Shown here piece after piece: positions 45,639-55,217 of a DNA stretch of 64,000 bases. Within the stretch, counting starts at the first letter, position 1, and every line of letters starts with the position of its first letter. Source of the DNA: Vibrio splendidus (lineage in GTDB: Bacteria > Pseudomonadota > Gammaproteobacteria > Enterobacterales > Vibrionaceae); assembly GCF_001557875.1 (NCBI RefSeq), contig NZ_LNRF01000001.1:1550001-1614000 (forward strand), written 5' to 3'. The translations under genes were made by a program, and so were the position numbers. The notes under the pieces were generated by a model that saw only the letters and a list, made by a program, of their open reading frames with translations, was not told where the DNA came from and did no database searches.

Positions 45639-45669
45639 AAACTGACCTCCTCAAAAAGAAGGTCAGTTT
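45639..45669. terminator. bidirectional hairpin between yaeR and the PepSY gene
   Basis: AAACTGACCT pairs with AGGTCAGTTT across 11 bases. The flanking T and A runs are short. Confidence 0.6.
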
Positions 45670-45678
45670 ATCTATCAA

Positions 45679-47190
45679 TTAACTCAATGCTGTCTTGAAT
45701 TTCTCGACACGAGAGAACAGTAACCAATCCAATAGCATTGCTGTCACGATCGTCGCACCCGCCAGTGGAAACAGTACTGAAATAACTATCACGGTCACTA
45801 AACCTGTCTTCCAAAGTCCTGCATCACCAAACTTCGGTGGCGTACCAAGCTTTCTTTGACCTGAAGGTCTGCGCATCCACCACATTACACCGCCAGTCAC
45901 TGACACAACAATGAACGCCAAGCAAAACAAAGCATTTAGAAGCTTATTGATGATACTGATGTCACCTTGGTGCAATGAAATACCAACTGCTAGCGTCTTG
46001 GCGATGAAGTTGTAATCTTGCCAGGTCACTTCACCAAGGATACGACCTGAGTATTGATCTAGGTGCGTGGTACGATCTTGGGTTGGATCAATGATATCTC
46101 CGCCCATTGTATTGGCTGTGACCGTGTAAACACCCGTTTCTGAACGCGGGAAATTCACTTTGTATTGTGTAAAACCAAGTGAGTGCGCCTTTAGGACAAC
46201 ATCATCAATGTCAAAACTGCTTGCTGACAACACATGCTGAGAGTGCTCTTCATCCATTTTAGAATGATCATGAGCTTCAGACACCTCTTCTAAATGATGG
46301 ACGTGTTCAGCTTGCTTATCTTGAGACAAAGGCAGCAGTGTCTGTTCTAAATTCCATGGAAGCTCTTCTTCTGAACCATGGTTTAGGGAAGCGTGCGTCT
46401 TATCTGACAATGGTATATCGTCCCACATTTGAGCCGGGAAAGTGCTCCATGCTTGAACAAGCTTACCGCCCCAGAAACCAGTCCACGCTAATCCCGAAAG
46501 GATAAACAACAGTAGAATAAGCGATAACGTGCCACCAATGTTCGCATGCAGGTCTCGCATCAGTACGCGCGGTCCGGATGAGACTCTCAGCTTAAGAAAA
46601 CCGGCACGGCTTGCGTTGTCTCTTGGTAACCATAGGTAAATACCGCTGATAAGAAGCAGAATCGATAAGCTGATTGCAACCTCAATCAGATAGTCGCCCC
46701 AGTCACCGATTAGTAAGGTGCCATGAATATCATTCGCGAGTTGATAAAGGCTATCGCTGCGCGGAATCTCTCCGACCACTTCGCCAGTGTATTGATTCAC
46801 GGTGGCGAAAACGGACGTTCCGTCCTCAAGTGATACTGAAAAACGGTTAGCCAGATCAGGGACTTTGCTAGGTACAAACTGTGTCACCGTACCTTGTGGG
46901 TATTGATGTTGTACGGCAGCTAATTGTTGTGACACCTTGATCGGTTCGCCCGATACCGCAATTTCAATCGCATCTTGATGGAAAGCAAGTTCGATTTCAT
47001 CGTCAAACAGCATCACCAAACCAGTAATACTCAACATCAACATAAATGGGATAACGAATAGCCCAGCATAGAAGTGCCAGCGCCATGTGAGGAAGTAGAG
47101 GGTTTTATTGCGGTCTTTCGTTTTTACACTGCTTGCTGACTGCGAATTAGTTTGTGCTTTCGCAGAGGCTTGAGATTCATTTCTCAACAT
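45679..47190 (-). CDS. PepSY-associated membrane protein with His-rich loop
   Basis: This 503-residue inner-membrane protein has four or so helices of the PepSY_TM type: LTWRWHFYAGLFVIPFMLML at the N-terminus, two in the middle after RDLHANIGGTLSLILLLF, and two at the end around CLAIVVSVTGGVMWWMRRP-like sequence. PepSY domains lie between (SVFATVNQYTGEVVGEIP and TTHLDQYSGRILGEVTW). Such proteins reduce or handle iron-siderophore or other metals in the periplasm. A periplasmic loop near residues 290-330 is rich in His, Glu and Asp (AEHVHHLEEVSEAHDHSKMD, then EEHSQH) and probably binds metal. The start at 47190 has AAAGGAA about seven bases ahead; the frame can run to 47214. The DUF2946 gene upstream is co-directed. 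Confidence 0.82.
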   Translation of the reverse strand: MLRNESQASAKAQTNSQSASSVKTKDRNKTLYFLTWRWHFYAGLFVIPFMLMLSITGLVMLFDDEIELAFHQDAIEIAVSGEPIKVSQQLAAVQHQYPQGTVTQFVPSKVPDLANRFSVSLEDGTSVFATVNQYTGEVVGEIPRSDSLYQLANDIHGTLLIGDWGDYLIEVAISLSILLLISGIYLWLPRDNASRAGFLKLRVSSGPRVLMRDLHANIGGTLSLILLLFILSGLAWTGFWGGKLVQAWSTFPAQMWDDIPLSDKTHASLNHGSEEELPWNLEQTLLPLSQDKQAEHVHHLEEVSEAHDHSKMDEEHSQHVLSASSFDIDDVVLKAHSLGFTQYKVNFPRSETGVYTVTANTMGGDIIDPTQDRTTHLDQYSGRILGEVTWQDYNFIAKTLAVGISLHQGDISIINKLLNALFCLAFIVVSVTGGVMWWMRRPSGQRKLGTPPKFGDAGLWKTGLVTVIVISVLFPLAGATIVTAMLLDWLLFSRVEKFKTALS

Positions 47191-47301
47191 TATTATTTCC
47201 TTTGACACACGCAAACATACCTTCTGAAAAATCAGAAAGTAATCGGAGCATGTTTAACTTTACTTAATACTATATTTTTTAATTGTTTTAATGGGTTAGG
47301 T

Positions 47302-47652
47302 TTAAGCAATATCAAAGGGAGGGCCGCGTGGAACTTGCCTCGTGTAGCGTTCGCTTAGAGCCAAAAAAGCGTAGCTGTCGGAGACAATAGAACTCAGTCG
47401 AGTTGTCAGTAGTGTAGTTGGAAGTTCATCTTGGTGAAACGTGGAAAAATGGCTAAACGGACACGGTTTTCCTTTATGTGTGTTTGGTTCACCTTCTTCA
47501 ATCTGAACCAGTTCAAAGCCATTGACCGTACATAACGACGCCCATACTCCCGCACTGTTACCATGAGCATTGATAACAGGCATTAATGTTACTAACGCCC
47601 AGCTTAGTGCTGTTGCAAGTAACATGGAGAAGTTGAACGAGGTTCGGCGCAT
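47302..47652 (-). CDS. DUF2946-family secreted protein
   Basis: This 116-residue protein has a hydrophobic N-terminus (about 8-28, with possible cleavage after NAHGN), a short conserved WASLCTVNG segment, a CPFSHF motif, and the RGPP ending typical of DUF2946. Family members often sit with copper or iron uptake and PepSY genes. It precedes the PepSY gene by 111 bp on the same strand, so a shared metal-related role is likely. Cysteine and histidine residues could bind copper; function is not established. Confidence 0.72.
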   Translation of the reverse strand: MRRTSFNFSMLLATALSWALVTLMPVINAHGNSAGVWASLCTVNGFELVQIEEGEPNTHKGKPCPFSHFSTFHQDELPTTLLTTRLSSIVSDSYAFLALSERYTRQVPRGPPFDIA

Positions 47653-47986
47653 TATTCCAAATCTTTATAAATTTCCCTTATTATGGGGCACTTGGAATAT
47701 AGGTAAACGTAAAGATTAACATCAGGTTAAAAAATTGAAGCTAACGCACACTCTATTTAGTTAAAAACTGGTTACAACAGAAGCACTAATAAAATATTAC
47801 GTACTTCAGTGCATCAAACTGATTAGAAAAAAGACAATTAAAAACGCCGCTTATATTTTCCTGAAAAAGGAAATATAAGCGGCGTTTTAGAAGTTGAACT
47901 TTGTTATCTACTAACTTGTTTTGGTAACTCTAGCGAACAAGATGGCTATCGGCGTGATAGATAAGCAAACTCAATTGATTAGCAAG
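47653..47986. other. 334-bp intergenic region
   Basis: Contains the promoter region of the DUF2946 gene and the strong hairpin at 47841-47888 that ends the cytochrome b562 transcript. No gene recognised. Confidence 0.55.
47841..47892. terminator. long bidirectional terminator
   Basis: A stem of about 20 bp (AAAACGCCGCTTATATTT and its complement) with one bulged T and a six-base loop, flanked by A and T. Confidence 0.88.
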
Positions 47987-48382
47987 TTAGCCGAAGATCT
48001 TACTCCAAATGCTTGGATTACGCTTCTCATGGTACTCTTCACGAAGGCCGTCAATAGTACGAAGTTCCTGCTGTGCCGACGCTAAGTCACCTTGGTCTAG
48101 CTTCTGCTCAATGCTATCCAGTGATGCACTGATCTTTTTGAAGCCTTCCATGAAGTTATCTTCTTTCTCTACTGGGTAAACACCCGTTTTCAGCTCTGCT
48201 ACTAGCGTATCTAAACGAACGATAGGCTTTTGCATCTCTTCAATGCTTTGAGCTTCTGCCGCTTGTTTGAATGCAAGCTTCATTTCTTGCATGTTTTTCT
48301 TAAGGTCTACATTAGCAAATGCGTTGCCAGACAATACTGAAGCAGCGATTAAACCAGATAAAAGGATTGAGCGAGTTTTCAT
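47987..48382 (-). CDS. cytochrome b562 family periplasmic protein
   Basis: This 131-residue protein has a signal peptide cleaved near AFANVDL, then a four-helix bundle of cytochrome b562 size. The axial haem ligands of that family are in place: the Met in VDLKKNMQEMK near the mature N-terminus, and the His in LRTIDGLREEYHEKR near the end. It lacks the CxxCH of cytochrome c', so haem would be non-covalent. Cytochrome b562 is a soluble periplasmic electron carrier of unclear partner. The last residues, NPSIWSKIFG, extend beyond the usual end. Confidence 0.82.
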   Translation of the reverse strand: MKTRSILLSGLIAASVLSGNAFANVDLKKNMQEMKLAFKQAAEAQSIEEMQKPIVRLDTLVAELKTGVYPVEKEDNFMEGFKKISASLDSIEQKLDQGDLASAQQELRTIDGLREEYHEKRNPSIWSKIFG

Positions 48383-48538
48383 TGTTTCTCCAAGTGAAGC
48401 GGTGTCTTTGAAGTTAGAGCCATCATTACTGTGGCACTTCGACTTTATTATTTTCCGGCTAGTGTATACAAAAATCCGTCACGCACAAAAATTGATTGTG
48501 TCGAAATGCAAACTAGCTAACTAATAAAAGATGATCAA

Positions 48539-49285
48539 TCACTCAAACTCCGAAAACTCAGCGATAGATTCACGCCCATGTAAAGCTAAAAATGCCAAGA
48601 ATTGCTGTGGTGAATGAGTGATCACTTTACTCGAATCGACACCCACTTCATCTAACAATGCAGCGACTAAGTCCAAACCACCGACATCTAAACAGAAATG
48701 CGCGTCGCTGCCTGTAGTAATAAACGCACCCTTCGCTTTCGCTATTCTTGCAATCTCATAACAGCGGTCAACGCTGCCAACTCGGCTATTACCTTTAAGT
48801 GTGGTGTTGTTGATTTCAATCGCTACGTTATGCTCAACCGCACATTGAATGACAGTTTCAAAATCGAAATCAAAATTAGGATTCCCTAGATGACCAAGCG
48901 CATCAATTCGCCCGCCCTTAATCACGTTCACGAGAGCCTCTGTATGCGTTGCGACATCCGATGGCCGAAAAACGGGCTCGTGGAAGCTTGCAATCACCCA
49001 ATCCAAGTTCTTATCTACACTAGGATGAATATCGATTTCACCTTGAGTGTTCATGATGTTCGACTCAACACCACGAATAATCGCAACTTCTTCGATAAAT
49101 CGAGGAAGGACACGTTGGTTACTGAAGAACCAATAGTGTGGCGCGCCCGGCATTGATTCTGAATGGTCGGTAGTACAAAACATGGCTAAACCATTTTGTT
49201 TTGCCGACTTGGCATTTTCGATCAATGTGCTGTAAGCATGACCACTTGCGTATGTATGAGTGTGAGTATCTACTTTGAGTTCCAT
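48539..49285 (-). CDS. ycdX: PHP-domain phosphatase YcdX
   Basis: This 248-residue PHP phosphoesterase has motif [17 protein letters not shown], an [18 protein letters not shown] segment, a [11 protein letters not shown] motif, and the late [13 protein letters not shown]. These supply the trinuclear metal site of the YcdX family. Length and sequence match E. coli YcdX, which has been linked to swarming. Single-gene unit facing cybC-like and divergent from the HD-GYP gene. Confidence 0.9.
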   Translation of the reverse strand: MELKVDTHTHTYASGHAYSTLIENAKSAKQNGLAMFCTTDHSESMPGAPHYWFFSNQRVLPRFIEEVAIIRGVESNIMNTQGEIDIHPSVDKNLDWVIASFHEPVFRPSDVATHTEALVNVIKGGRIDALGHLGNPNFDFDFETVIQCAVEHNVAIEINNTTLKGNSRVGSVDRCYEIARIAKAKGAFITTGSDAHFCLDVGGLDLVAALLDEVGVDSSKVITHSPQQFLAFLALHGRESIAEFSEFE

Positions 49286-49591
49286 GAATCAATGCCCTCT
49301 TCGCTTGGTCAAAAAACGTTTTTCAGAAAGTAACTCTGAACTTCTTTCTGGAAAGGAGTGCCTGCATCTTTTTCTGAAAAGAAATACCTAATGGCAGCAA
49401 TGCGACCAGTTTATCAGCTGAAAGTGACAATTAGCACCCAAACATAAAGGTTTATTATTCATTCCTTTAGACAACTCAAAATAACGCGGAAAGCCCTAAC
49501 TTATCGGCAATGAACTCAGTAATTACGCCAATTTTTTGCAACCTACCCAAGTTCGTCAATACTTAAACCAGTTACCAAACTGGAGTGTTAG
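49286..49591. other. 306-bp divergent intergenic region
   Basis: Between ycdX and the HD-GYP gene. It contains several partly repeated TTTCTGRAAAG-like stretches, at about 49319-49329, 49340-49355 and 49368-49382, that could pair with one another. Promoters of both genes must lie here. No gene. Confidence 0.45.
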
Positions 49592-52591
49592 ATGAGAAGA
49601 AGACGATATCCGCTGAGTATCCACATCACTAGCCTTTTCCTAATTTTGACAACACTTGTCGGTGCGGTATTGATTTCGATAAGTTATCGGCACTCTCAAG
49701 AGCTGCTGTTAGGCACCGTGCGCGAGATCAGTAATGAGCACCGCGATAAACTCGAATCAGTATTTAAACAAGCCATTGCCCCGGTCATCACAACCTTAAA
49801 TGTGATGGCGGTGAGCCCGTTTGTTGCTCATCAAACCACCTCAGTCGAGAAAGACTCTTGGCTTGCCTCGGTCGATATCATCTTCAAGCAAAATACCAAC
49901 TTGGTCGCTCTGTTCTATGGTTCAGAAGATGGTGACTTCAGGATCTTTCGCCCTCTGAGCTCCATTAAACAGAGAGCCGACAACAACGCACCCGCTAAAG
50001 CGACAATGATGGTCAGCAGCACCAATCTAGATGGTGAAAATTTTATTACCTTTCTCGATGGTGCACATCAAGTGATCAGTACCAGACAAGCCGAGAGTAA
50101 ATTCAACCCAACCACTCGACCTTGGTTTCGTAACGCAAAGCCCGACGGCTCAATACAACTTTCTGAGCCCTATCTGTTCTACTTCCTAAAAATCAATGGC
50201 ATTACGCTCTCTAGGCGCTCTGCAGATGGCAAACATGTCGTCGGCGCGGACTTTACGTTGAAATCTCTCTCTTCCCAGATCGGTGGATTGGCCTATTCCC
50301 CGCAAACCCGACTCGCTTTGTTCGATCAACATTTTAATCTTCTCGGCCAACATCAACTTGATTTATCGATACCCAAGCTGACCTCCCAGCCTAACGACAC
50401 AAGTAAAACTGAGAAGCTCTCTGGCAGTGAGCAAGACCTAAACTTCTTTAATGTGCCCAAGCGTGAACAAATGGAAGCATTGAAAGCATCCGTCATTGCA
50501 CCACTTATCTCCGACGAGGAGAAATTAAACCTAAACCTAAAAAACATTGAGTACAACTTAAACACTTGGGCATTAACGCTAACGCCTGTTGAGCTCACTC
50601 AGAATGTCACTTTATATTTGGCAGAAGCAACGCCGCATAATGAGCTGCTCGCTGATCTTATCTCGATGCGTGACAAGCAAGTCGCCGTCGCGATTGGGAT
50701 GTTGTTCATCTGCTTCACTATCGTATGGTTTGTTGCCAATCGTCTGTCTCAGCCACTCAATACGCTCATGCAACTCACCGACAACATCGCAAGATTTGAC
50801 TTCAGGCGTACTCATTATCCCAAAAGTATGATTCAAGAAGTGGCTAACCTCGCTCACTCGATTGAGCTGATGGAACATACGCTTCATGATCTGATTACAC
50901 TACTTCGAGACACCGCCGGAAATCAGGAGTTTTCTATCTTAGCCAAGAACATTGCTCATCAAAGCTATTTAATTACCAAAGCAGAAACCATTGTCCTCTT
51001 CACTCAATCAAAAGAGAAAGACGTGTTTGATACGGCAGCTAACCTTGCCATTATCCCTTTTAAGGCCGACATCAATGACTTCATTAAACACACCCCTTGG
51101 TTGCTGTGTCAGCTTAAATCTGGAGAGACGATCCATTTAAACAGAGAAGACAATGTTCTCAACTATTACCAGGATTCGATCTTCAATTCAGACCTGTACC
51201 TTTTTCCACTATTAAACCGAGAGAAACTACTAGTGGGTATTGTGGTCATTGGCTATGAAAGACCAATTACTAAGATGCAAGCGGACAAGCATGCCTTTTT
51301 GCGAGAGCTACTCAGTTTTGCGGAAATAGCCAAAGATAACATCGACCAAATGCAGCAACAAAAAGACATGCTAAATGCCTTTATCGAGCTGATTGCGTCG
51401 GCGATTGATACCAAATCACCGTACACGGGTGGGCATTGCCAAAGAGTGCCTGAACTCACCAAATGGCTGACTCAAGCGACCATTGATGATGACCGCTATT
51501 ACCCACAATTCTCATTGGAGAGTAAACAGTGGGAAGAGTTAATGCTCGCTGCTTGGCTTCATGACTGCGGCAAGGTAACCACACCTGAGTACGTGGTAGA
51601 CAAGGCAACAAAACTGGAAACCATTTACGACCGAATACACGAAGTGCGAATGCGTTTTGAGGTGTTGAAACAGCAAGCGGAAACCGATTACTGGAAAGCC
51701 ATAGCAAACGGTGCGCTTCAAGAAGAACAACTCAAAATACTCGAACAAAGCCTGTCTGAACTGGATGAGGAGTTTGCCTTTGTTGCTGAGTGTAACCTTG
51801 GTGGCGAATCTATGACGGAAGAGCAGCTAGAACGCTTGGACCACATAGCGAAACGCCAGTGGAAGCGCACATTAGATGATCAATTAGGGCTGTCTTGGTC
51901 TGAAAAAGAGAGGTTTAACACTCAGCAAGACACAGCACTACAAGATTCAACTGAACCAAATGAAAACAAGCAAACTCTTCCTGTGATGGAGCCCTTACTG
52001 GCTGACAAACCTGAACATAAAATACAGTGGGATAATGGCTTAAACCCTGCTGATATCTGGCAAGAAGAGTTCGTACTCAAACCTGGAGAAGTAAAATACA
52101 ACCAAGGTGAACTGCATAATTTGAAAGTGCGCCGTGGTACGTTAAACGATGAAGAGCGGTTTATGATCAACGATCATATTATTCAAACCTTCACCATGCT
52201 CAATAAGCTGCCTTATCCATCTTATCTCAAGAGCATTCCAGACATTGCCAGCGGCCATCACGAGCGTGTCGATGGTAAGGGCTACCCAAGAGGCTTAAAC
52301 GAAGACCAACTACCTCTACCTTCAAGAGCGATGGCAATTGCCGATGTGTTTGAGGCCCTCACTTCCAGTGACCGTCCGTACAAGAAAGGCAAACTGCTAA
52401 GCGAATCACTCAACATCATGACCGATATGGCCACCAGCGGTCATATCGATCCCAAGTTGTATTTACTGTTTTTGGAAAACAAAATCTACGACAAATACGC
52501 TGAGCGATTCCTAGAAATGAACCAACGCTGCGAGATTGACCCGCACGAACACATCGACCGAGTAAAAGAGTACATACGCTCATTGTTCTAA
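49592..52591 (+). CDS. membrane HD-GYP c-di-GMP phosphodiesterase, long subfamily
   Basis: This 999-residue protein has membrane helix 1 at about 10-32, a periplasmic dCache-type sensor (RPWFRNAKPDGSIQLSEPY), helix 2 at about 365-388, HAMP, a GAF-like segment (about 450-600), and a C-terminal HD-GYP domain. The HD pair is in AAWLHDCGKVTTPEYVVDK near 655 and the GYP motif is in HHERVDGKGYPRGL near 895. These motifs are normally about 60 residues apart, so about 175 residues are inserted between them, with acidic and helical content; this insertion is a known variant. Function: hydrolysis of c-di-GMP under control of a periplasmic ligand. Single-gene unit. Confidence 0.9.
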   Translation: MRRRRYPLSIHITSLFLILTTLVGAVLISISYRHSQELLLGTVREISNEHRDKLESVFKQAIAPVITTLNVMAVSPFVAHQTTSVEKDSWLASVDIIFKQNTNLVALFYGSEDGDFRIFRPLSSIKQRADNNAPAKATMMVSSTNLDGENFITFLDGAHQVISTRQAESKFNPTTRPWFRNAKPDGSIQLSEPYLFYFLKINGITLSRRSADGKHVVGADFTLKSLSSQIGGLAYSPQTRLALFDQHFNLLGQHQLDLSIPKLTSQPNDTSKTEKLSGSEQDLNFFNVPKREQMEALKASVIAPLISDEEKLNLNLKNIEYNLNTWALTLTPVELTQNVTLYLAEATPHNELLADLISMRDKQVAVAIGMLFICFTIVWFVANRLSQPLNTLMQLTDNIARFDFRRTHYPKSMIQEVANLAHSIELMEHTLHDLITLLRDTAGNQEFSILAKNIAHQSYLITKAETIVLFTQSKEKDVFDTAANLAIIPFKADINDFIKHTPWLLCQLKSGETIHLNREDNVLNYYQDSIFNSDLYLFPLLNREKLLVGIVVIGYERPITKMQADKHAFLRELLSFAEIAKDNIDQMQQQKDMLNAFIELIASAIDTKSPYTGGHCQRVPELTKWLTQATIDDDRYYPQFSLESKQWEELMLAAWLHDCGKVTTPEYVVDKATKLETIYDRIHEVRMRFEVLKQQAETDYWKAIANGALQEEQLKILEQSLSELDEEFAFVAECNLGGESMTEEQLERLDHIAKRQWKRTLDDQLGLSWSEKERFNTQQDTALQDSTEPNENKQTLPVMEPLLADKPEHKIQWDNGLNPADIWQEEFVLKPGEVKYNQGELHNLKVRRGTLNDEERFMINDHIIQTFTMLNKLPYPSYLKSIPDIASGHHERVDGKGYPRGLNEDQLPLPSRAMAIADVFEALTSSDRPYKKGKLLSESLNIMTDMATSGHIDPKLYLLFLENKIYDKYAERFLEMNQRCEIDPHEHIDRVKEYIRSLF

Positions 52592-52647
52592 GTTTTAAGT
52601 TTTAAGTTCTAGGCTAACCATTCAGAGGATAAGCCATAGCTCAATAG

Positions 52648-53673
52648 TTAGCTTTTAGCTGCCGAGTCCAATACCGCAACGTCCACTACAGTCGCTACAG
52701 CCACTGTGGTGTGCGGTTTCTGGTTGGCTTTCGTCTTGCTGTATCTTTTCGCTAGTAGCGTGTTGGTGATGCTCGCCACGACAATCAGGTTAATACCAAT
52801 CATCTGCTGAGTAGAAAACACATCATCAAAGAACAACCCCTGCCAAAGCGCGCTAAACAGCATGTTAGTAAAAATCAGAGGTGCCAACTGGGAGCCACTG
52901 TCTGCGAGCTTATACGCTTTGGAACGGAAGATTTGGGTATTAATGGTAAACAGTGCAAGACCAAGTGCTCCGAGAGCAATCCAACGTAATTTGTCAAAAG
53001 ACAGTAACGCCGACACGAAGCCTTTTTCAGCACTTTCAAGAACATCAGGCACCGCAGAAACTGAAGTAAACACCACCATTGGTATCACAATAATTGCCGC
53101 AACTAAAAAGGTCCACGCGTTAAGCTCTGCTGGTGTCAGGCTAGTTTTAGACGCTCGGTACAAACTCACTTGCGAGCCAGAATTAAATACCCCCGCGAGA
53201 AGCCCAAGCAGAAGCGCAGGTCTAAAGAACTCCGAACCCAACTCAAACTGCGACCAATCCCCTGCCATCATCACTACGCCAACAAAGGTGACAGCTAAAC
53301 ACACTATCGTCGTTGTATGAATCTTGGTTCTAAATATTAACTTTTCTAACAATGGAATAAACAGAGGACCCGTACTGAACAACACGACCCCTTCAACTAG
53401 CGTTAAGGTTTGCAGTGAAGTAAGAAAACACCACTGACACGCCACCATAAAGATCGCCCGCATCACCAAAGGTTTCCACATTTCTCGTGTCGGCTTGCTG
53501 ATTTTGTAAAAGGTCAGAAAAAGAAATAAAAACAGACTGGGTAACAAAAAACGCACGAAACTGAGTAACGAAGTGGGCATCACTTCAGATAGATACTTGG
53601 CCATCAAGCCGCTTAAAGACAAACTGAACGTCGACAACAACATGAAAGTCGTCGCCTTGGTAATATCAGACAT
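52648..53673 (-). CDS. DMT-family (EamA) transporter
   Basis: This 341-residue protein with ten predicted membrane helices consists of two EamA repeats (LSTFSLSLSGLMAKYLSEVM at the start, GALGLALFTINTQIFRSKAY in the second half) and a short tail. The start at 53673 has a very strong AGGAGGTGAT site seven bases ahead; a GTG at 53682 lies inside that site and is not used. It is divergent from a LysR gene 91 bp away, the usual regulator-target pair. Substrate unknown, likely export of an amino acid or metabolite. Confidence 0.85.
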   Translation of the reverse strand: MSDITKATTFMLLSTFSLSLSGLMAKYLSEVMPTSLLSFVRFLLPSLFLFLFLTFYKISKPTREMWKPLVMRAIFMVACQWCFLTSLQTLTLVEGVVLFSTGPLFIPLLEKLIFRTKIHTTTIVCLAVTFVGVVMMAGDWSQFELGSEFFRPALLLGLLAGVFNSGSQVSLYRASKTSLTPAELNAWTFLVAAIIVIPMVVFTSVSAVPDVLESAEKGFVSALLSFDKLRWIALGALGLALFTINTQIFRSKAYKLADSGSQLAPLIFTNMLFSALWQGLFFDDVFSTQQMIGINLIVVASITNTLLAKRYSKTKANQKPHTTVAVATVVDVAVLDSAAKS

Positions 53674-53764
53674 AATTATCACCTCCTATGACATCTATTT
53701 TAGAGGCGTGACGTAATGAAAAATAGCGAGTAATATTAACCATAACTGTAAGGAAAACTTACCA

Positions 53765-54712
53765 ATGAAAAAACTCGTTCCGCTTAAATCCGTTTACGCT
53801 TTCATTGCTGTTGCTGAGACTGGCAGCATGACCGACGCCGCTCGGGTATTGTACGTCAGTCACTCTGCGGTAAGCCAAGCGATAAAGTCGTTAGAACAAC
53901 TGGTCAACAAGCCTCTGTTTCAACGAGTCGGTCGTCGTGTTGTTCTTAATGCCGCCGGTAAGCGATATTATCGAAAAGTCGCCCCAGCGCTTGAACAAGT
54001 GATAGAGGCGACCGAAGAGCTTGCCAGAACGCCTAACGACCACCGCATTACCCTCAACATGGTCAATTCGCTCGCGATGCACTGGTGGATCCCACGAGTT
54101 CCCGACTTCCAAGCCTTCGCACCCTCACTTGATATCCGCATTTCGACGCTGACTGGCCCTTTCGATATCGAGCAGGAAGGGGTCGATGTTGCGCTGGTAC
54201 ATGGCAAACCCAACGAGTGGGAACAATATTACAGCGAGAAACTGGGCGACGATGATCTGGTCTTGGTGTGCAGCCCTACTCTATTAAAAAACCAGACCGG
54301 ATTGAGCGTCGATCAACTCGTCAAACAAAACCCGACCATTGGCGTTTTTAACCTCAGGCGGCAACACGACTGGCAAGTGTGGTGTGACAATTACCAAATC
54401 CCAATGCCCACATTCCATAGCAACCTCACGTTCGATGTCTCCATTCAAGCAGTGCAAGCTGCAATTCGTTCACTAGGCGTATTGGTTACACATCGCTTGT
54501 TTGTGAAGGATGACATCAGCCATGGGATGCTCGTCGAACTGGGTAAACCGGTTGCTAACCCGCACCAAGATTTTTACTTTGTTTGCCCGAAAAACAAATT
54601 AAAACAAGAAAGTGTGCTAAAACTGAGAACATGGTTAAGACATGAATTCACACGCTCAGAGACAGCACTGAACGATGACATTCAAGAGCAAGACCGAACT
54701 ATCAATCAATAA
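53765..54712 (+). CDS. LysR-family regulator, GcvA-like
   Basis: This 315-residue regulator of the GcvA/AmpR type has the helix-turn-helix MTDAARVLYVSHSAVSQAIK (about 20-40), and the effector domain is marked by DVALVHGKPNEWEQY. It is divergent from the DMT transporter, which is probably its target. A short ybjQ gene follows 36 bp downstream on the same strand. Confidence 0.88.
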   Translation: MKKLVPLKSVYAFIAVAETGSMTDAARVLYVSHSAVSQAIKSLEQLVNKPLFQRVGRRVVLNAAGKRYYRKVAPALEQVIEATEELARTPNDHRITLNMVNSLAMHWWIPRVPDFQAFAPSLDIRISTLTGPFDIEQEGVDVALVHGKPNEWEQYYSEKLGDDDLVLVCSPTLLKNQTGLSVDQLVKQNPTIGVFNLRRQHDWQVWCDNYQIPMPTFHSNLTFDVSIQAVQAAIRSLGVLVTHRLFVKDDISHGMLVELGKPVANPHQDFYFVCPKNKLKQESVLKLRTWLRHEFTRSETALNDDIQEQDRTINQ

Positions 54713-54748
54713 GCGAGTAACAGCTCTGCAAGCTTACAAGAGGCCATT

Positions 54749-55069
54749 ATGATTATTACCACCACGCAATCAGTCGAAGGCAAGCGCATTGTCGATTACA
54801 AAGGGGTTATTGCTGGAGAAGCTATCCTAGGGGTGAACGTTTTCAAAGATATGTTTTCGGGGATTCGTGACTTTGTGGGTGGACGTTCTGGCACCTACGA
54901 AAAAGAACTGGAAAAAGCACGTAATTATGCATTCAAAGAGTTAGAACAGAAAGCGATTGAAGCAGGTGCTAACGCGGTGGTCGGTGTCGACATCGATTAC
55001 GAAGTTTTAGGAACAGGTAATGGCATGTTGATGGTGTCTGCTAGTGGCACGGCGGTGGTAGTTGCTTAG
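54749..55069 (+). CDS. YbjQ family (UPF0145) protein
   Basis: This 106-residue protein matches the YbjQ family over its length: [20 protein letters not shown], then [21 protein letters not shown], then [20 protein letters not shown]. The family forms a pentameric ring and has been labelled a heavy-metal-binding domain, but its role is not known. Probably co-transcribed with the LysR gene. Confidence 0.88.
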   Translation: MIITTTQSVEGKRIVDYKGVIAGEAILGVNVFKDMFSGIRDFVGGRSGTYEKELEKARNYAFKELEQKAIEAGANAVVGVDIDYEVLGTGNGMLMVSASGTAVVVA

Positions 55070-55144
55070 TCGGTGGCAAACCCATCGCTCAATAGCTCTA
55101 TCCATCGAATAACGGATTCATTCGCTTAATCATGTGATTCTCTA

Positions 55145-55182
55145 AAAAACGCCCCTTAGCTAAATCGCTAGCTAAGGGGCGT
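55145..55182 (-). terminator. terminator after the M23 peptidase gene
   Basis: A 14-bp perfect stem (ACGCCCCTTAGCTA and complement) with a six-base loop. The T run is on the minus strand. Confidence 0.88.
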
Positions 55183-55217
55183 GATTGTATGCGTTACCAA
55201 GTTAGATTTGAGTATCT

